Numbered from the stretch's first letter, positions 1-12,448 are shown. The stretch: 64,000 nucleotides of DNA from Micromussa lordhowensis (GCA_964020085.1 OZ026606.1:13005297-13069296), one strand, 5' to 3'. Numbers and translations are program-made. The notes: generated by a model not told the origin, from the letters alone.

Positions 1-16
1 TTTTCCTTGTTGACAG

Positions 17-1629
17 GGAGAACTCTTGATAATGCAGAAGGGAAACCAGGATCACTGAAGCAAACAGCTGAAGAGGTGAATAGCTTTGTTTAAAGTATCA
101 CCTGTATTGACCTAATATTGATACATGTCAGGAACCCATCTGTTTTTTCCTTTGCATCATCTAAGCAGCCAAAATATTAAATATTTTCCAAAACAGAAAA
201 ATGTTTGAGGATGGGAAAGGTAACATTTTTTCTGAAACATAAAGTTATATTGTTTTTGGAAATAGAGATTTATTAATTACCCCATTTCTTAACACTGAAT
301 ATGAATGAAATGCCACTGTGTTGAGGTTGTAAGGTTCCTCCAGTCTCCATGACAATGATGCTAGTGTTCCGGGCCTTCTAGTTCCAGACTGCGCACTCCT
401 CCTTCCCTGGAGGGACGCAGTGAGAGGTGGCTTTTCTTTTTAATCTGACTAACTATTCTGAGACGGGGCTGTTTTGATCTTCTTAGACTGAGATGGGCAA
501 CTGTAATATTTAAGTCCCAGATAAAGTCACACAGGTTGCCCTCTTTACTACAGTCACCACCTCCTTGGTTTGGATGAGGTTAACAAAGCTTGTTGAAAGC
601 CACACTGGGAGGCCATTTACTGAGTCCATACCATCAAGACTCTCATTAGTCCCTTGCAAAACTTTGTCATGTCAACACTTCATAACAAGCTCATCAAAGG
701 AATTGACATTATTTGCACTTTGTTACTGTTTAACTTTTCAGATAGGTCAAGAAAGTTCTGGTCAATGCATTCCAGTTAAATGTGATCATGGCAATGATGA
801 AGAAGTGAAACAGTTGTTTGACAGAGTTAGTAGAGAACAAAATGGACGATTGGATGTACTTGTGAACAATGCCTACAAAGGAGTTCCGGTAATTAAATAA
901 TTATAATTATTCATAATTATAATTTATTAATAGTCGAGAGCCGCTTTATAATATCAATTTAGTATTGTTACCTGTCACATTTCACGCAAGTTAGGTTTCC
1001 CAACTAGTGCAATCAGTATCAATTGCATTAACCATCTGCTCGACTAGTCGGCTATATGTCATTGATCATTAAAAGACTTTATTAGTGAGTTTACTTCAAA
1101 CTTACTACAGTATTATCAGTTAACCAAAGCCAAAGTTATCACTCTGCCAATCACAAAGGTACAGCTGAGTCACTGTCCATTCTAGACAAATTAAACCTAC
1201 AAGTATAATTCTCCTAATAAAATAATCTACCCAAGAACTCAAAGAACAATCACACTTTGATTCTGTTTGGCACAATGAGAGGTTTAATGAGAGAAATGAG
1301 TACAAGGAAAAACGCGAAATGACGAGATCACTCTGCAGAAAACCTCTCGACCCGAAACCGGGTGGGTAGGGAGGGTGCAAATTACAATAGTATATCGTTT
1401 ATAGAAGACAAGGCAACTTGACTCCAGGAGAATACACACGAAAATGAATGCCTCCGGCGTTACATCCGTATATATAAGCTACAGTTTATCATTAACTGGA
1501 ATTTGATATATGACTAATACAATAACAATTCCTAATATTGATGGCGTCGAATTAAATATTTTAAGCGAGCTCAAAATAAACCTATTACAGTGTTATTAAT
1601 AGTACACATGAAAAAATTACTCAATTGTT

Positions 1630-1661
<32 letters not shown>

Positions 1662-4600
1662 TGTAACACGGTCACCAGTGCAAAAAGTGTAACAACAGTG
1701 CAAATTACACATCGGTTCAGCTCTGAATTTCCACTGGGAAGACTGCAGAATCTTTGCTTGAAATCACTGATCTGTTAACTTTTCTAGTTAGTAAATCAAA
1801 TGCCAACCTACCACAGAAGCAGCAGGATAAACATTGATCAGGCGGGTTGGTTTTGCAGCAAGCTCCGCCTCAAAAAGGCCTTAAAGTTGATGAATTAGTC
1901 GGTAGTTTAATAAAATATAAAATAAGTCTGTGTTTCTTTCTGATCTCGATCGAAAATTTTCAATTGATGATCTTGTTGCGTGCGAGCAACTCATACCAGT
2001 CTCTTGTTTTCAAATTTTCTAGGCTGCATTACTAGTTAATAAAGGGGGTAAGTTTCTGTAGAAATTACTGTGGAGCTGAGTCAGTGGGAAGTATTACAAG
2101 ATAATTTGGTTTTATCAACTGAGTTGATAATGTGAATTGGCCACTGAATCTCTTTAGCTTTCAAATCTTCTTACAGCAACCAATTCACATTTAATCAACT
2201 CAGTTGATAAAACCAAATTATCTTGCATTACTAGTGGTCTGCAGCAGTTAAATGCGTACTCAATAAACAATATTTTCAATATGTCGGCTGAGGGGCAGCA
2301 CATTGTGAACTTTACTTTTGTCTTCCACTGGCATGGTATCAATATGATGTACTCTCCTGAAAATTTGAAGCTATTGAATGGAAAACAAGTTTTATTTGTT
2401 AGTAAGCAACTTCAAGATAACACTTGGAAGGGAAAGCTAATATGGTGTACTAGCTGTATTAAACGACTTGACAAACTTGAGTGTTGCTTTTTGCTTGAAT
2501 GAAACTTGTGAGCAAAATTTTCTTGGAGAGGCCAAAAGGCACATTCAAGTTAAATTTCCCATTCATTAAAAGTGTTAAGCAGTTAAACAGGAATTTCAAA
2601 GTGTCTGGAAAAAATCAGAAATTCCAGAGGAATTTAGAGGGCATGGAGTGGGGGAGGGATGGTGGAGCATTTTGGAATTTCCAAAGGTAAGGGGGGTTAA
2701 AATGTTCATGCCGCCTGTGGTAGGGTATGGTTATTTTCTGGAATCACCCATCCCTTGTACAAGTAAATTAACTTTCTTCTCTTTTTTTTTCTTGATCAAC
2801 TCAGGCATTATTCGAGGCTGCTGAGAAACCATTTTATGAGTCGGTAAGTGGGACAGTTCTTAGAGGTTAAAATTTAAATTAAATATGAGAGAATGGCTAC
2901 CAGTGGCATCTGTCCTTTCTTTTGTACTAATCATTATACAATGAACATCACTTAATGTAACAGAGTAGAAAGTTAATTAGTCACTGCTTAAAAATTTTAC
3001 ATGACCACAGCACCTTGAAAGTAGTAAGTTAGAGTTTAATTCTTCTACAGTTGACTTGCTCAAGAAAGCTAGGTAGTCTACAAAATTATCAAGTTTCAGT
3101 TATGTGAAACATTTTTTTTTTAAACTCACACCAGAAGAATAATGTGACATTGCATCACAGGAACCCTCATATTGAAATGTGAGAATGACGTTTCAAACTT
3201 AGTTCGTTCAGCATAGCATCCTGGCTATCAATATTGCCCCCTTCCTAGCAACCCCATTATCAATGTTTAAAACATTTTGATGAAATTTTCATGTGTGCAG
3301 TATTCATACTACATAAACATTCTTGGAAGTATAATCTCTCCATATAAGTGTTAATGTGATGCCTTAATTTCCTTATTGTTAGCCTGTGAACATGTGGGAT
3401 GAAATAAATAATGTAGGCTTGAGGTAAGGAATTTATCTATTTACAGACTTTGTCACTTGTAAGGTAATAGCTCTTCTGACTACATTAGGCCACCATAATT
3501 CCTCGATCCTTCTGTATACTTTCTGAAAAAAATTGACAGACAGAACAGTTCTTTTGTTAATGAGAACACTGCAGTAGTACAGTTTTACCATTCAGTCTGC
3601 ACCCCCCCCCCCCCCCAAAAAAAAAATGTTTTGAAAGTATTGTCACATTTAATACTCGGCCTTGCTGTATTGACCTCACTATCGCTCAGTCAATACGGCA
3701 AGGTCTTGGTCAGAGATTTTCCCGTAAAGACCTCACTCTCAGTTAATACATGTAAGTAGTTTCTGTTAATAATAATTTATACATTTCTAGTGTGCATCTT
3801 TACATGGCAATGATCAGATGCGCATTCTTAAGTTATAAATACAAAAACTTAAATACATAAATAAACTAAAAATATGAAAAGGACTAACTAAGTTAAAAAA
3901 CTACATATATATATATATAATATGATAAAAACTAATTGATCAAAATGAGCAAAAGAATTATTAAAAGTCTCTGTTAAGTATATGGATGTCTAAAAAGAAA
4001 GGTCTTAAGATGCGCTTTAAAGCTAGTTGCACATGTGATTGAGTGAAGCTCACTTAGGCAGAGAATTCCACAATGATGGCGCTGCAATGGCGAATGCCCA
4101 ATGTCCTAGCGTAGCCTTAGATTTCACTGATGGCATAGCTAGGAGTAAAGTATTAGAACCCCTAAGATTATAGCATGCACTTAGTATATGTTATTTTCTC
4201 TCCTTGAAAGGTCCAATTATGTTGCTGCCTGGTACGCATCCAAGATGATGGTTCCCGCAAAACAGGGGCTCATTGTCAATCTGTCATCTTCTGGAGGACT
4301 GCATTATCTGTTTAATGTTGCTTATGGTGTTGGCAAAGCGGCAGTGAGTGTTTAAAAAATATATATTTGCAGTAACTGTAAGATCTACACTGTCATTGGT
4401 GCATTGATAATATTGGCCATCAATGCCAGTAGTACTATTTAAAAGTTAACAAGTAGTTATGATTGCTGTTATTGTGATAATTCCTTTTAAATTCTAGAAT
4501 AGTTCTGTTAATGACCGGGCTATAAGTCCTTTGCAGCTGGGGTCATGTGACCAATATTTTCCTATCCGATATTGAAAATGACCAAGTTTGGGGCCCCTGG

Positions 4601-7224
4601 CATTAAAGAGTAAGTTTATACATCAGTTTGAAATTTTTGCATAATTCAGAGGGTACCTATGAAAATGTTGCTGGAGAACCAGGTCTTGCTCTCCAACAAC
4701 TTTTTCCATACAAATCTTCTTATTTTTTGTAAAAAAAATTCAAACCATCATAAATCTCAGTCTTTAATGCAAGGGGCCTCAAACTTGGCCAATTTTATAT
4801 TTTTGACATGTTTTTTTCCATTTCTGGCATTCTTAAAGTTGCAGCCAATTGATTTTATAAAAAGTAGGTCACATGATGGCTTACCTTCGAAGGGTCTATA
4901 ATGATGATCCAATCAAAACCCAAGGTTTTACTTTTAGTACTAGGTCCATTCACCTAGGGATATTTAACTGTTTTTCAAATCTTAAAAAAGAAAGCTGCAA
5001 CTGAAATAAACTATAATATGGTTTGATTAATTAATTTATCATACAGAGAATTTATGAGCACATTGGACACAATATTGATGATTGAACAATTGAAAGGGCA
5101 GAAAACAAAATTGCATATGTGGTCTTTATCTCAGATCCTTTTTTGATGATGGAGCTGTAACTGATCAATAATTAATTTAATTATATGTTTTTTTGTGAAA
5201 ATTTTTTTTTTTTATTGATGTGTTTTGTTAGCAAAGAAGAACATGGCTCCAAAAATATTAACTTGGATAACTTAAAAGAGTGCTTGATAAGAAGTACGGG
5301 TAAATGTTTGAGGGGACGATACTGTATGAATAATTGCATATTTATATAGAATGATTTGATAGAGCAGTGCAGTCACATGTGATTGTGACAGGGGCTAATG
5401 GGTTATGGCCATTTTTAAGAAGATCAATTAACATAATTATAGAGCTGACTAAAAAGGGAAATTAAGTAAAAGGCATTTGTGCAAAAGAAAGTTTCTGAAA
5501 ACTTAATCCTTTCCCTCAGAATGACAGAATGGCTGCAGACATGGCTGTTGAACTGCGGAAACAGAATGTGGCATGTGTTTCACTATGGCCTGGGCCCGTA
5601 AAGACTGAACTGATCCAAGAATTGGTGCTTGACAAGGCTGCTGAGAGCGAAACGGTAATATTTGATTTGAAATGAAAAGCCATTTCGCTCAGCAATTGTG
5701 TTCCGATTTGGAGCACTCTTAATTTGGTCACTTTATTTAAACAACACCAACTTGCTTTGACTTGAGCTGAGTAATCTAACAACGAAAACGTTTTTTGACT
5801 AGCATGCAAATGTGATCATGAGTGGACGTAAACGAAAGTTATTATCACTGGACCTGGCTGGTATAAGTCACCAGAAGCTGGAAAATTGGCTATATGTACA
5901 ACTGTACGACCTCTTCAAGCTGGACTTTGACACCCCACCCAACCTTGTGACCACTTCCTTGTACTAATAAGGTTTTTTATTGTTTTGGAAGAAGATTGTA
6001 AAAGTTGTGTTATTTCCTCTTTCTTTTATTCACGTCATTTAGCAGAGTGAAGAAGTACGTATTTTCAAGAACAGTGAAGATGTCACTTACTCCGGCAAAG
6101 CTGTTGCTTGGCTTGCAGCCGGTACTTTTTCATTTTGTGTTGAAATTCCTTGTCTTTGTTTTTAACATAAATAAATGGACTGTGATGGACTGACTAACTG
6201 ACTGACTGACTGACTCACCGACTCACTGACTGAGAGAGAGACAGAGATGGACACATGGACCGATAAACAGACAAACAGATAGACAGACTAATAAGGCTGC
6301 TACTTATTAACTGACTAGCAACCTGACTTTGTGTTGATCAGAGGTCTTTACTCTAGCTGACAAGTGAAGAGAAAATTAACGTCTTATTTTGATCGAGCCA
6401 CAAAAATTGGCTCTCGTTAAAAACGCTGACAATAAATTATAGCTTTTTTTTATCCATTAGATCCCAACATCATGAAGAAGAGCGGTCGTATTTTGATAGT
6501 GGCTGAGTTGGCCAGGGAATATGAATTCAAAGATGTCGGAGGTGTGTTGGTATATTTAGTGTCAATTCAGGCGAGTTTGATCGAGCCATGGTCTCATTTT
6601 GTTGAGATGCGGACAATTCAAAATACTCATGGCCCAAAAACACTATGGCTAGCTCAGTGTGTCGACTAAAAGACTGAGCTGTGATTGGCTACCTGAGCGG
6701 GCAATACAGGGCTATCTAATACCTGCTCTGGATTAGCTGCTGTGTGTCCCGCAAGAAAGTCGTATTCTTTCCATTTGATAAATCCAGTATTGACTTGATG
6801 GTTGTTTGGTCCAGATGGCTGGAGAGTGGCAAAGTTTCTTTGTTGGGGTCTTCATGGACCTCGACCGTGTCCCGGTCTATAAACACGCCAAAAAACTGAA
6901 CTTGGCCAATATCCAGCCATCTTCAGCATCAGTTGACCTCATGCTTAGCTTGGTCAATAACCCAGATTTATTGTATGGCTAGCTCCGCGAGCGGGCAAGA
7001 TGAATCAAATCCTGCGCTGTGATTGGCTGCCCGAGCGGGCAAGATGGAGCCATCTTGCCTGCTCGGGACTACCCGCCTTGTCCCGCAAGAAAAATTTCCC
7101 CAAAAGCCATATAATAAATCCTTTATTGACCAAGCTTGTTCGGTCAAGATGGCTTGATATTGGCCTCATTCTTTTTGCGTGTTTATGGACCTTGACTCCG
7201 TCTCGGTCCATAAACACACAAAAA

Positions 7225-7257
<33 letters not shown>

Positions 7258-7902
7258 ACACTTGGTCAATAACCCAGATATATACTGATGTACTATCACA
7301 TATCACGTAATTAAAAAAAAACAGACGTGGAGCGGCTTGTGGATACCACAAAATGGCTATCAATTTTGAGACTTGATGTCTTTAATGAAAACTTTTATGG
7401 TGGTTTGATAGTGTTCAAAATTGAAAATTTGCTTGAAAAAGGAGCTCGAGATGACAACTTTTGCCAATGTTTCCAGTAACCATAGATAAAAAGTCTGGTT
7501 CTCAAAATTGGCGTAATCAAAAAATTTCCCTATGCTCTTCAGGTTTTCTGAATTCTATTCGTTCTGGGACCACTGTGAGATTGTTTTAAAACTATTAACA
7601 TGTCACGTGGCAAGGTTAGGAGAAAAGGCCAGTGCAGGTCGAATTAAATAGCCTCGACTGGGTATTGATGTGGGTATTGAAGATAATTTAATTTCGATTT
7701 TCATAGCCCCACCCACCCACCCGAAAGTGAAAAATTACTTGAATGACATGTAATGATGGAAGTTCTTTTAGGTGTTCAGCCATTGTCCATTCGCCAAGTC
7801 AAGTTTCACCTTCAGATCAAGTACCCTTCCATGGCGTGGATGGTGCCCGAGTTTGTTTATGTTCCGGCCTGGTTGGTTGGAGCTGTCACTCACAAGTTTT
7901 AA
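17..7902 (+). CDS. DHRS1: DHRS1-like short-chain dehydrogenase/reductase, copy 1 (5' end outside window)
   Basis: This is an SDR-superfamily oxidoreductase gene, probably NAD(P)H-dependent and membrane-associated like vertebrate DHRS1; the substrate is unknown. Exons 2-10 are readable: 17-75, 742-888, 2805-2843, 3383-3423, 4211-4343, 5520-5654, 6043-6121, 6461-6541 and 7772-7902 (stop TAA). All introns are GT-AG, and phases and exon lengths equal those of copy 2 downstream. The exons encode the NNA structural motif (exon 3), the catalytic Ser plus YGVGK (exon 6), and the WPG..KTEL loop (exon 7). The C-terminus is hydrophobic, as in DHRS1. Exon 1 with the TGxxxGIG cofactor loop must lie left of the window. 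Exon 4 differs most from copy 2 (ALFEAAEKPFYES versus [13 protein letters not shown]). No stop or frameshift is visible. About 85 bp after the stop the 3' UTR runs into a foldback element, and I see no nearby AATAAA. The family call is firm; orthology to DHRS1 is inferred from remembered similarity. Confidence 0.9.
2097..2225. repeat. Foldback (hairpin) repeat in copy 1 intron
   Basis: Two arms of about 45 bp, 2097-2141 and 2181-2225, are near-perfect reverse complements. Each contains a palindromic core reading TTATCAACTGAGTTGATAA or close to it. They are separated by about 40 bp. The element lies in intron 3 of the first dehydrogenase copy. It is probably a small foldback element or a hairpin-bearing retroelement end; I cannot assign a family. 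Confidence 0.6.
3602..3626. repeat. Poly-C / poly-A homopolymer tract
   Basis: A C run of about 15 bases is followed directly by about 10 A in intron 5 of the first dehydrogenase copy. Exact lengths at such tracts are prone to sequencing error. Confidence 0.8.
3770..4140 (-). mobile_element. 3' fragment of a non-LTR retrotransposon (LINE)
   Basis: On the minus strand, a stretch around 3968-4090 reads FKAHLKTFLFRHPYT before a stop, with a frame-shifted LWNSLP-type sequence just upstream. This combination is typical of the extreme C-terminus of jockey/CR1/L2-like reverse transcriptases. An AT-rich 3' tail follows down to about 3770. It is a short, decayed 5'-truncated insertion in intron 5 of the dehydrogenase gene, identified by motif only. 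Confidence 0.45.
6185..6300. repeat. ACTG-type microsatellite in intron 8 (copy 1)
   Basis: Imperfect tandem ACTG units followed by GA/CAGA-rich repeats, starting about 65 bp after exon 8. The corresponding intron of copy 2 holds the same repeat expanded to about 330 bp, so the repeat predates the gene duplication. Confidence 0.8.
6820..7280. repeat. Two adjacent foldback elements (GGTCAATAACCCAGAT family)
   Basis: About 7105-7280 is an imperfect palindrome: the two halves around position 7195 mirror each other, so both strands encode nearly the same peptide. A related, more diverged palindrome lies at about 6820-6965. Both end with a TTGGTCAATAACCCAGAT-like sequence. A degraded third copy lies at the equivalent place in copy 2 (about 27,080-27,215). 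They sit in the last intron of the dehydrogenase gene. Confidence 0.6.
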
Positions 7903-7987
7903 TCACGTGACAGATCGAGAGGCGTCACCGAAAAGATGCGTGACACCCGCGTGACTGGGAACGGGGTTGAGTTTAATTTTTTATCTT

Positions 7988-9107
7988 TTAAGGAGGCTGG
8001 TAACAGTTTCCAGCACCTTTCTAACAGCTATATTTTGAAGGATGAATACAAGTGATGCTACAATAATGGTATCATACAAATTCTCAATCATTTGTAAACA
8101 AGTTATGGTCATCCTTTTACCATAGCAACAATATGGCCTGTTCAAAACACCCTTAATTTTAGCTTTAAGCGCTTGTAACTGAAAAACGAACTCAGTGACC
8201 CCCATTTTTATTATTGAATTGTAATCAGAGCCACCTTAAATTTTCGAAACTTTAAAGTGCCACTATGACGAAAATCGCATCCTTCAAATCCGAGCCATTT
8301 TAAGACATAAACAAGTAGTCTATACAAGAGTAAAAATGCTGTTTACTGTTTTCAAATATCTCTTTTCGTTCCAGAGATATTCAAGTTTTTAAAATATGCA
8401 AATTAGCCAAGTGATGACGTCATAAACTCAAACGCATTTTGATCAAATATGATAAACAAGGATATCTCAGTCAATTTGTATAATAAATGTTTGAATTTTT
8501 ACAGTAAGATTCTGCTAGAGGTGCTCTGCAATATGAGCTTAATAATTTTGTTACCATAGCAACATACTAGGTTCCAGACCTCCACAATATTAAAGACTTT
8601 TCTGACCACTTTTAGGGTTCTATATTGATATTTGTCAATGGTGCCTCATCTGCATAATCCAGCAAGCATATAAACACATTAGGTTGAGGTCATAGCCATG
8701 TTTAATGTTTTCCAAGCTTAAAGTCACTAAAATATTGATATCAGACTAGAGGGGACTGGAAAAGAGTGGGTTGCCATGGGAACGGAAATTGTTGCAGCTG
8801 TAGATGTGTTGCATTTAGAACTATTAGCCTAACAAGTTTCAATGGTTTCTGCTGCAAATTGACCGAGATAGCGCTATTGATATTCTTCATGTAATATTCG
8901 GTTGAGTGTATGACGTCATGGGTAATCTCATTTGCATATTTTACTCATTTTTCAAACTTAAATATCTCCTGAACCAATGCAGATATTTGTAAACGGTAAA
9001 CGTCGTTTTTAATCTTTCGTAGAATTCTATGTGATTAACCAAAATAATCAAGGGGTAAAAATTTGATCATAGTGGAAAGTACTGGAAACTGTTTTGACCC
9101 ACCTCAA
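7988..9107. mobile_element. Long foldback element, TTAAGGTGGCTC family (diverged copy)
   Basis: The left end begins TTAAGGaGGCT then AACAGTTTCC. The right end reads GGAAACTGTTTTGA then CCCACCTcAA, the reverse complement. An internal junction at 8231-8255 (CCACCTTAAATTTTCGAAA) matches the centre of the intact copy at 19,636-20,293. Unlike that copy, the two parts are unequal (about 250 and 850 bp), so this may be an older or longer family member. It lies just after the stop of dehydrogenase copy 1. Confidence 0.6.
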
Positions 9108-9994
9108 GTTCCTTTTTTTTTACCAGTATCCTATTAAGTAGTTTAAAAGAGAATTGTCTTAATTTAGCAGTAGTAAATTAAATTGTCTTCGATGTTGTAT
9201 TGATAATCATATTAACGAGGGAACTCAACTCACCATAGCAGTTTTCAGTAGGGCCCTCTTTTGGTCTTGAATTCTTCATAAGATAGATATTTGCCAGTAT
9301 TTTTATTTTTTAGTACAAAATATACCCCAGACTCGCTGCAGGTATTCCAGTACAAGGATTTTCCTTCGATAGTGATATCTCTGTTGCTGCATATAATCAA
9401 TCCCTATATTGGTCTCGCAATTCACTTAAGTAGGAAATATTGTTGTCTAATATTTAAGGAATAGAAAGAAACAATTTCCCTGTTCAGGCCAATTTATGAA
9501 AGCTCGAGTAGACGTTTGGGAGAATGAGCAATGCTGTGGGAACATGAGCCACAAGTACAGTATATATTCCACAGCTTTGTCGAGTTCTCTCAAACTTTCA
9601 CTGGTCTCAATTATCTCGAGAGAAATACGCGGCCAGATCGTTTCTATTTTTAAAGTACCTTGAAATGCATGTTTGTTCAATTTGCCTCAGGATCTTGCTC
9701 CCAAATATTTAACCGGTTTAATGTTGTGGAGCATTTTGCAGGGTGGAAATTCTGCTCCCGAGAATGAACTCGCCCATGAAATCGTTGGTACAACACGGAT
9801 AAGCGTTGCTCGAGCTTTGCTCCCAGAGCATGCCCCTAGAACAAATACCCCTCTTGTGTATCGGACTAAAGCTTACTTAGCTTATTTTATTTTATTTATT
9901 TATTTAATCTTTATTTAAACGCGGTTTTTAAAAATTTCGTCAACTTAAGAACTTCATATACTGAATATATATATATTTAATACCTAATTCTTAC
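9108..9994. other. Intergenic, no gene seen
   Basis: I find no convincing coding exon or RNA gene. A segment at about 9,490-9,640 (words such as GAGTTCTCTC.AACTTTCAC) recurs in degenerate form near 21,490-21,600 and 28,490-28,590, so it is dispersed repeat. T-rich tandem TTTA at about 9,885-9,920 is probably the A-rich tail of the adjacent minus-strand LINE. Confidence 0.5.
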
Positions 9995-11390
9995 TATAAC
10001 GGGAATAATTAAAATAAAAGATCTGCTTTCCACGAATGCCGTGCCTTAGACGTCTCATTTGAGTAGGCGTTCAAATTGCCTCAGGGACTCTGCTTCCCTT
10101 AAGTTGCAAGGAAGAGTGTTCCAAAGAATAGTTTGTGCGCGGCAATGGAACATTTAGTTTATTCTCAGAGTCCCATAGGTCAGTTATATGCGGTTTCACG
10201 CCTCTCGAATTTAGAGCTTAGATAATTTGGAGCCAACCGTGCAGAGACTTGTAAACCATCGTAGCTCTTTGAATTTGCTGCTGGCATGCTAGATTTTTCC
10301 ACCCGAGAAGTTTCAACCGGTGACCAGCATCTACCTAATGGTTTGAGCAGGTCAAAACACTGCTCTATTTTGTAACTTTTGTAACTTATTTCGTTAAGTT
10401 ATCCCACAGTTTTCCCAAACGATATTGAAATAGTCAAAGTGTGGTTGTATCATAGCTTGATATATTAGCTGTAAGGTCGCTTGAGGGACAAGGTACCTTA
10501 TTCGTTTTATGGTCCCAATGCCAGAAGCGACTTTTTTTGTTCCTTTTTCGATATGGCCGCTCCAATCAAGTTTGGCATCGATGGTCACTCCAAGTGATTT
10601 TGTGGTATTGAAAATCATTAATTGCAAGTGTCGGGGATTCTGTGAGAGTACTTAACCTTTGCTTAGATCCGAGAAGCATGAATTCGGTTTTCGTCATATT
10701 TAGAGTGAGTTTGTTTGCTATCAGCCAATTGTGAACATTCTCTACATATGTTGCCGGATTTAGATGCAACTGAATATTGTCTGCATTATCCCCTGCATAT
10801 GTAAGATAGGTGTCATCAGCATACATCCTCGGTTCGCAATTTGATAAACAGTTTGGAAGATCGTTGATATCTAATAGAAATAGTAGAGCCCCTTCAACTG
10901 TGACGAGAGCCTTTTTTAGGTTTGGGAAAATAACAGCATTGATTTCGCCGCGGTCGCGCCAAGTGTCCGTGGCCTCAAGGAGAGCCGTGGCAGTTGAGTG
11001 TATAGCACAAAAACTTGATTGATATTTACAGATGATATCGTGCTCTTCTCGGTAGGTGTGTAATTGATCCGAGACGATTCTTTCAAAGACCTTGGCCACA
11101 ACTGAGATCACCGAAATTGGACGATAATTGTTTAGATCGTCCCGATTGCCTTGTTTAAAAAGTGCGGTAACCTTTGCGCATTTCCAATCATCCGGAAATA
11201 AACCTTGACTAGATATCGCATACAGGTATGGCAAAGGAGATCCGCACATTCCCGGATAAGCCTAGCAGATATCTTGTCAAGGCCAGCTGCCTTTGACTTA
11301 TTTAGACTATTTAAAAGTGAGAGAACGTTATTTGTATTGGTCAGGCGGAGCTGAAACCATTTAGAGTAAATTATCATTGATGTTTTTTCC
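9995..11390 (-). pseudogene. LINE reverse-transcriptase remnant (non-LTR retrotransposon)
   Basis: Three overlapping minus-strand frames carry successive pieces of a jockey/CR1/L2-like reverse transcriptase. They are an N-terminal fingers part with KSKAAGLDKISARLI (11,132-11,377), a middle part with LNNYRPISVISVVAKVFERI and the YADD catalytic box (10,566-11,249), and a thumb part with KSLGVTIDAKLDW (10,394-10,627). A C-terminal LWN.LP relic lies near 10,050-10,150. In the middle part the text jumps from the first catalytic Asp region (here degraded) straight to the LLFLLDINDLPN block, so the intervening palm segment has been deleted. Frameshifts separate the three parts and the 5' half (endonuclease) is missing. 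It cannot move autonomously. Superfamily placement beyond jockey/CR1-like is uncertain. Confidence 0.85.
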
Positions 11391-11779
11391 TAATTGGGGA
11401 GAGTGGGGAGGTGACCGAGACAATGGAATTTCAAAACAAATTTTACTCACAAAACAACAGACTGGCGAAATGCGAAACGTTCGGGAACAACAGATCTGAT
11501 CAGATCTGCTATGTCGCAGACTATCGAGTCATATTTTGGCTTTTTGTGGGGCTATTGTAAAACAAAACGATTCTGGTTATAACTATGCCAGTCCGCGTGA
11601 TTTACTTTCGCCGCTGTTCGTTGCACGTCTGTCAGACCAGCATCAAGCAGTTCAAACGCCGCCCTGTAATGGGAAGACAGCACGTTTCTCCGCTCGCTTC
11701 CACTGTTGTTGGGATAGCCTTATCAAAGAATACTGTCTTGTCTACTAAAAGAGCGGACCAAGGCCCATTCCCTGTAACG
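11391..11779. other. Intergenic spacer, nothing recognised
   Basis: Between the LINE remnant and the CAGTGG MITE. A small palindrome (AGATCTGATCAGATCT, about 11,491-11,506) is the only notable word. Short open frames here have no recognisable motif. Confidence 0.4.
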
Positions 11780-11937
11780 CAGTGGCCGATCTAGGGGAGC
11801 GGCCCGGGGAGCCCCCCCCCCCCCTTATTTTGGGTAAAAAAAAGAAGAAATGACTGAAGGGAAAATGGCCGCCATGGCAAGTAAATCAAGACCGCCCCCC
11901 CCACCCCCCCTTAGCTCAAGGTCTGGATCCGCCACTG
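11780..11937. mobile_element. 158-bp MITE with CAGTGGCGGATC-type terminal inverted repeats
   Basis: The ends read CAGTGGCCGATCTAG and, on the opposite strand, CAGTGGCGGATCCAG. Both flanks show the same 5-bp word TAACG (11,775-11,779 and 11,938-11,942), a clean target-site duplication. The interior is short, with two C-rich runs and no coding capacity. CAGTGGCGGATC-like ends are common in non-autonomous hAT-type MITEs; a 5-bp rather than 8-bp duplication makes the superfamily uncertain. Confidence 0.8.
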
Positions 11938-12024
11938 TAACGTCCTCATCTGTTATTTTACCGCTGGATCATCGGGCCTTATCCTGGAAGAGAATTTCCG
12001 ATAAATTCTCTTAGGAGTCACAAC

Positions 12025-12108
12025 CTAACCATTGTGTTTGAGAATCATTTCCTTGATCTCCTCGTCAGACACCTTGTTCTTTCCTTGAATCTCTCCGAGC
12101 GAAGCTGC
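12025..12108 (-). CDS. Probable terminal coding exon of an unidentified gene
   Basis: On the minus strand a good pyrimidine tract and acceptor (CTTTTTATTCACTTTTAG) ends at 12,109, followed by 27 codons and TAG. The peptide AASLGEIQGKNKVSDEEIKE then MILKHNG is charged, of normal composition, and looks like a real C-terminus. Upstream exons should lie to the right, but I could not find one with matching phase between 12,130 and 14,500. The CAGTGG MITE sits in what would be the 3' UTR. It could be the last exon of a gene with a long intron, or a relic. I do not recognise the protein. Confidence 0.35.
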   Translation of the reverse strand, partial: AASLGEIQGKNKVSDEEIKEMILKHNG

Positions 12109-12330
12109 CTAAAAGTGAATAAAAAGAGCTCTAGATTAGTAATCGCACACAAAAATTCGTGCAGAGATATGTGTTTGCATGTACATTAAACCTAATTCCA
12201 CTACGTTACAAAAGGGTACGGTCGAGAACATAAAGAAAATTTAACATATCGTAAAAAAAAATATAACATCAACAATGTTAGTTTTTTCCATGTTCGTCAT
12301 ATGATGTAAAAAAAGACGAGCCGCAAACAA

Positions 12331-12448
12331 ATAACAATTATTCCATTCGCCCTTGTTGGATGTGAAGTGATAAAATAACCAACGAGCGCGTAGCGCGAGT
12401 TGGTTATAATCACTTCATATCCAACAAGGGCGAATGGAATAACTGTTT
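12331..12448. repeat. Hairpin MITE (ATTCGCCCTTGTTGGAT family), copy A
   Basis: The arms, ending in ATTCCATTCGCCCTTGTTGG, are near-perfect reverse complements around a GCGCGTAGCGC centre. A second copy, with the same ACCCGGTTTGAGAATTTACT flank, occurs reversed at 30,365-30,550, so the mobile unit is larger than the hairpin. Confidence 0.7.

Noticed and set aside
7000..7272. Matching 84-90 codon frames on both strands
   Set aside because: The locus is a palindromic foldback element, so both strands read alike; no gene features.
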